From the NCBI GenBank assembly GCA_037142915.1, contig JBAWZR010000004.1, positions 1 through 34,351 on the forward strand: a stretch of 34,351 nt of DNA, in the 5' to 3' direction. The position numbers and the translations under genes are program-made. Numbering within the stretch: position 1 is the first letter of the stretch; every line of letters begins with the position of its first letter. The notes beneath the pieces were generated by a model, which had not been told where the DNA came from, ran no database searches, and saw nothing but the letters and a program-made list of their open reading frames with translations. Origin of the DNA: JBAWZR01 sp037142915. GTDB lineage: Bacteria > Patescibacteriota > Minisyncoccia > Moranbacterales > UBA1568. This document shows positions 31,694 through 34,351 of this stretch, in pieces.

Positions 31694-32248
31694 CTAGAAT
31701 CCGCGTACTTGGATTTTCTTGACCTTGGTCACATCGGCTTTGGGAAGCTTGATGGTCAGGATGCCGTTTTTGAGGGACGCCTCAGCCTTGTCGGAGATGA
31801 TATCGACAGGAAGGAGGATAGATCGGGAAAAACCGCCCCAGTAGCATTCCTGGTAGTAATAGCTTTCATTGGGGATGACATCGTCGTTCTTGCGCTCGCC
31901 CTTGATGGTGACCATATCATTGTTGATGGCGACATCGAGATCTTCGGGTTTTACACCGGCGATCGTAGACTTGATGATGATGTCGTTGTCGGTCTGGTAA
32001 ACATCGATGGTGAGTTGACCCTCAGCGTCTTCGCTGGCGGCACCATGCCAGGCATCGTCGTTGGTCGTCTGTTGTTGTGGTGTTGCTATTACAGGTTGCT
32101 GAGGTTGGTTTTGATACATAGGAGTGATGATACTGGTTTCGTTTTCTTCTTCAAAAATCGCGAAGGCTGGTTTGCTTTGAGGCTCGTTCTCGATGGTTTT
32201 TGCACCGGTGAGCCGTTCAAAGAAAGACTGTTTTTGTTTCGTGGGCAT
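31694..32248 (-). CDS. Hsp20/alpha-crystallin small heat-shock protein
   Basis: A 184-residue small heat-shock protein, an ATP-independent holdase. The alpha-crystallin domain covers about residues 75-184: GQLTIDVYQTDNDIIIKSTIAGVKPEDLDVAINNDMVTIKGERK, then FSRSILLPVDIISDKAEASLKNGILTIKLPKA with the conserved GILTIKLPK. The N-terminal 75 residues are long, Gln/Asn-rich and low complexity (QNQPQQPVIATPQQQTTND), as expected for the disordered arm. The usual C-terminal I-x-I/V anchor reads KIQV. No CIRCE-like site is visible near it. It lies 12 nt downstream of the PrsW-like gene. Confidence 0.93.
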   Translation of the reverse strand: MPTKQKQSFFERLTGAKTIENEPQSKPAFAIFEEENETSIITPMYQNQPQQPVIATPQQQTTNDDAWHGAASEDAEGQLTIDVYQTDNDIIIKSTIAGVKPEDLDVAINNDMVTIKGERKNDDVIPNESYYYQECYWGGFSRSILLPVDIISDKAEASLKNGILTIKLPKADVTKVKKIQVRGF

Positions 32249-32260
32249 AGGTTACAAGAA

Positions 32261-32836
32261 TTAATTCACTTCAATTTCAGTATACTCCCAAGACGCGAGG
32301 CGTGCAAGAAAAACAGAAAAACTGATGAAAAGAAGTATGCAACTGAGCCCGAGCAGGACGAACCAGGGTGCGAGGACGAACGCGAGTGCGTTGTAAGTAG
32401 TATGGAAAAGTATCCCAGCAAGAAGGCTGAGGACAGCGATTTTTTGATGGCTGACAAAGAGAGAAAATGTAGCGGTGTGGAGGAGGAGGAGTGGTAGGAA
32501 ATGTTGGGTGAGAATTGAGGAGGAGAGTGTTTGCCCGAGGTGTGCCAGCGAGACTTCGACAAGTGTGAATCCGAGTCCGAGAAAAAGAGGTGCGCTCCAT
32601 CGGCGGGTGGCGGAGAAGAATGATCGGGAAAAGAAAAATGAGGAACATTCTTCGATGATGACGATGAAGACGAGTGTTGTAAAACCGATAGCCGATGGCT
32701 GGAGGAGGTTTTTGAAGAGAACAGGAACATTGATAAGACTCAGTGCTGTCTCACCGATGACGGCGACGAGCGCGCTCCCGATGCCAAAAAATAGAGCTGC
32801 TCCACCAGCGAGGAGGAAAGATGATGTTTTTGTCAT
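32261..32836 (-). CDS. PrsW-like intramembrane protease family protein
   Basis: A 191-residue membrane protein with about six hydrophobic segments. Glu/His residues placed as in PrsW-type (and related CAAX/Rce1-like) membrane metalloproteases are seen: IIEECSS (about residues 60-66), GFTLVEVS (about 88-95), LLHTATFSLF (about 118-127) and GILFHTTYNAL (about 140-150). The EE pair, the later Glu and the two His would form the metal site. In the family PrsW cleaves anti-sigma factors and other membrane proteins. The match is by motif order only. It starts near two inverted family B repeats. Confidence 0.68.
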   Translation of the reverse strand: MTKTSSFLLAGGAALFFGIGSALVAVIGETALSLINVPVLFKNLLQPSAIGFTTLVFIVIIEECSSFFFSRSFFSATRRWSAPLFLGLGFTLVEVSLAHLGQTLSSSILTQHFLPLLLLHTATFSLFVSHQKIAVLSLLAGILFHTTYNALAFVLAPWFVLLGLSCILLFISFSVFLARLASWEYTEIEVN

Positions 32837-32850
32837 GACTTTGTATTCGT

Positions 32851-32880
32851 GTCATTCCCGCGAAGGCGGGAATCTAGGTT
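32851..32880 (-). repeat. Palindromic element family B, copy 4
   Basis: TGTCATTCCCGCGAAGGCGG then GAATCTAGGT; arms ATTCCCGC and GCGGGAAT. It faces copy 5 at 32975-33002 in opposite orientation across a 94-bp spacer. Confidence 0.9.
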
Positions 32881-32974
32881 CCACAGGACTTTGTATAACA
32901 ACAGGATAGATTGAAAAAATAAAAAACTTTGCAAACCTCAATCCGTTTTGTATTTATATTGGGTGTGGTGGTGA

Positions 32975-33002
32975 CTGGATTCCCGCCTTCGCGGGAATGA
33001 CA
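32975..33002 (+). repeat. Palindromic element family B, copy 5
   Basis: CTGGATTCCCGCCTTCGCGG then GAATGACA, 11 nt downstream of the valS stop in the transcription direction. With copy 4 it forms a larger inverted pair that could fold as one cruciform. Confidence 0.9.
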
Positions 33003-33013
33003 AACTTGGTAGA

Positions 33014-34351
33014 TTATGCTAATGAATCAAGAGCTTCGATAATTTGACTGAGCTTTTGTTGTGAATGGGTGAGTTCTACGCGTACTCCGGCAACTACATT
33101 TTCCGGCGCCTGATCGACGAAATTCTTATTAGCAAGTTTAGCGTTCAGACGAGAAATATATTGTTCAATTTCGGTTTTTTCTTTTGTCAGCCGAGCGGTT
33201 TCTGTTTCGATATCAAGCACACCCTCGAGATGGACAAATATTTTCATATTCGCTATGGAAATGTGCGCGGAATTTTTTGGAGAGATATCTTCCTGTGAGA
33301 AAGTGAGTGTCTCAATACGCGCCAATTTTTGGATAATCGCTCGTTGACTTTCAAGAAGATCTGTTTCGCTCGTAAGAATAGTCACATCAACTTTGCGAAC
33401 CGGCTCAATATGATACACAGAACGGATATTTCTGATTTTTGTGACAATCTCGATAATTTTTTCAAAGCTATTTTTTTGCTCAAGATCAGCGGTGATGTTT
33501 TTTAGATTTGGCCATGATTCTACCATCAGTAATTTCTTCTCATCAGGATGCATTGACTGGAAGAGCGCCTCGGTAACGAACGGCATAAACGGATGCCACA
33601 ACTTAAGCAGAGTTTCGAAAACGAATCGCAACACCGTATCGTTTTTTTCGATCTTGTGAATTTCGATGTACCAATCAGCAAAATTATTCCAAGTGAAGTC
33701 ACGCAGTATTTCTCCGGCAAGAGAAAAATTGTATTGCTCGAGTAAGTTAGTAGTGAGCGAGACAGTGTTGTGCAATCGATCGAGAATCCAGTGATCAGTA
33801 AGTGAGAGCGTCCGATCGCTCGTATGGATGATTTCAGGAGTCTCTATGTTTTTGGATTGTGTCAAAACATACCTGCCGATATTCCAGAGTTTATTGGTGA
33901 AGTTGCGCGAACTTTTGATTTTCTCCGTGCCGATTTTGATGTCATTACCCGGTGTACTGCCTAGGACGAGTGCGAGTCGGAGTGCGTCGGCGCCGTATTC
34001 GGGGATGATGTCGAGCGGGTCGAGTACATTGCCGAGGGATTTGCTCATCTTTCGTCCCTGTTCATCGCGCACCAATCCGTGCAGGTAGACATTTTTGAAG
34101 GGGACTTCATCGAGGAAATATTTGGACATCAAGATCATTCGTGCCACCCAGAAGAAGAGGATATCGTAACCGGTCTCGAGGACGGTCGTCGGATGATAGA
34201 TTTTCTCCCGTTGCCACTGAGCGTCGTCCGACCCCCAACCGAGTGTCGAAAAAGTCCACAGTCCCGAAGAGAACCATGTGTCGAGGGTGTCGGGATCTTG
34301 AGTCCAATTGTCGCCAACTGGTGTCTCAATACCGCAATATATTTCTTGCGC
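33014..34351 (-). CDS. valS: Valyl-tRNA synthetase, C-terminal part (cut by window end)
   Basis: The 3' 445 codons of valS; the gene continues beyond 34351. The frame is open through the edge with family sequence GIETPVGDNWTQDPDTLDTWFSSGLWTF and VLETGYDILFFWVARMI. Then come GLVRDEQGRKMSKSLGNVLDPLDIIPEYGADALR with the class I KMSKS loop, the anticodon-binding domain, and a C-terminal coiled-coil arm (LDIETETARLTKEKTEIEQYISRLNAKLANKNFVDQAPENVV). The HIGH motif and most of the editing domain lie outside. It charges tRNA-Val with valine. Confidence 0.97.
   Translation of the reverse strand, partial: AQEIYCGIETPVGDNWTQDPDTLDTWFSSGLWTFSTLGWGSDDAQWQREKIYHPTTVLETGYDILFFWVARMILMSKYFLDEVPFKNVYLHGLVRDEQGRKMSKSLGNVLDPLDIIPEYGADALRLALVLGSTPGNDIKIGTEKIKSSRNFTNKLWNIGRYVLTQSKNIETPEIIHTSDRTLSLTDHWILDRLHNTVSLTTNLLEQYNFSLAGEILRDFTWNNFADWYIEIHKIEKNDTVLRFVFETLLKLWHPFMPFVTEALFQSMHPDEKKLLMVESWPNLKNITADLEQKNSFEKIIEIVTKIRNIRSVYHIEPVRKVDVTILTSETDLLESQRAIIQKLARIETLTFSQEDISPKNSAHISIANMKIFVHLEGVLDIETETARLTKEKTEIEQYISRLNAKLANKNFVDQAPENVVAGVRVELTHSQQKLSQIIEALDSLA

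Noticed and set aside
32475..32909. Plus-strand 144-codon frame opposite the PrsW-like gene
   Set aside because: Ser/Arg-rich shadow of the membrane protein; it runs into a family B repeat (SREGGNLGS) and has no start context.
34107..34351. Possible frameshift or separate small genes at the 5' edge of the valS fragment
   Set aside because: Translating the minus strand shows the valS frame open to the window end with family sequence (WFSSGLWTF, ETGYDILFFWVARM). The apparent start at 34147 is only an internal GTG.

Overview
The window reads as a slice of a small-genome bacterial chromosome, most likely from the Candidate Phyla Radiation (Patescibacteria, Parcubacteria-like). This is inference. 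It rests on mostly short compact genes, three tRNA genes without an encoded CCA, membrane-anchored conserved proteins of CPR type, dispersed palindromes that sit even inside genes, and a diversity-generating retroelement (DGR), a class known to be frequent in CPR. No marker in the window fixes the lineage more closely.

Layout. 1-1400: a small helical protein, then a GHKL ATPase plus STAS-like (DUF4325) pair lying between two copies of a 34-bp direct repeat. 1466-4120: secA. 4141-8099: an apparent operon from a near-consensus promoter: Fic protein, two HD-domain phosphohydrolases, a family I pyrophosphatase-like protein, and queA. 8155-8225: tRNA-Ala(CGC). 8272-11076: a complete DGR with a variable protein gene, 114-bp variable repeat (VR), template repeat (TR), avd on the opposite strand, and reverse transcriptase. 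11322-15899: [NiFe]-hydrogenase maturation genes hypC-hypD-hypE (+) converging on hypF (-). 16012-19324: str operon rpsL-rpsG-fusA. 19329-20172: a tiny minus-strand transcription unit and a DedA-family protein. 20262-21666: a Hint-domain membrane protein, a small partner protein, tRNA-Arg(TCT) and tRNA-Lys(CTT). 21857-28135: a helical hypothetical gene, a flippase, tmk, an RtcB-like gene, a glycosyltransferase and yidD. 28132-30066: a CIRCE-controlled heat-shock unit, hrcA followed by a Nudix-GrpE fusion. 30233-34351: VanW-family, Hsp20 and PrsW-like genes, and the 3' part of valS running off the window.

The most notable system is the DGR. VR (9076-9189) and TR (9521-9634) differ at 14 of 114 positions, and 13 of these are at TR adenines, the signature of adenine-specific mutagenic retrohoming. 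Its layout is unusual: avd is antisense between TR and RT, its stop codon sits at the TR 3' edge, and its start region abuts that of RT. A second theme is dispersed palindromic elements read in frame within queA, the DGR RT, tmk and a glycosyltransferase, and supplying the C-terminus of HrcA. A third is an apparent fusion of a Nudix hydrolase domain to the GrpE nucleotide exchange factor.
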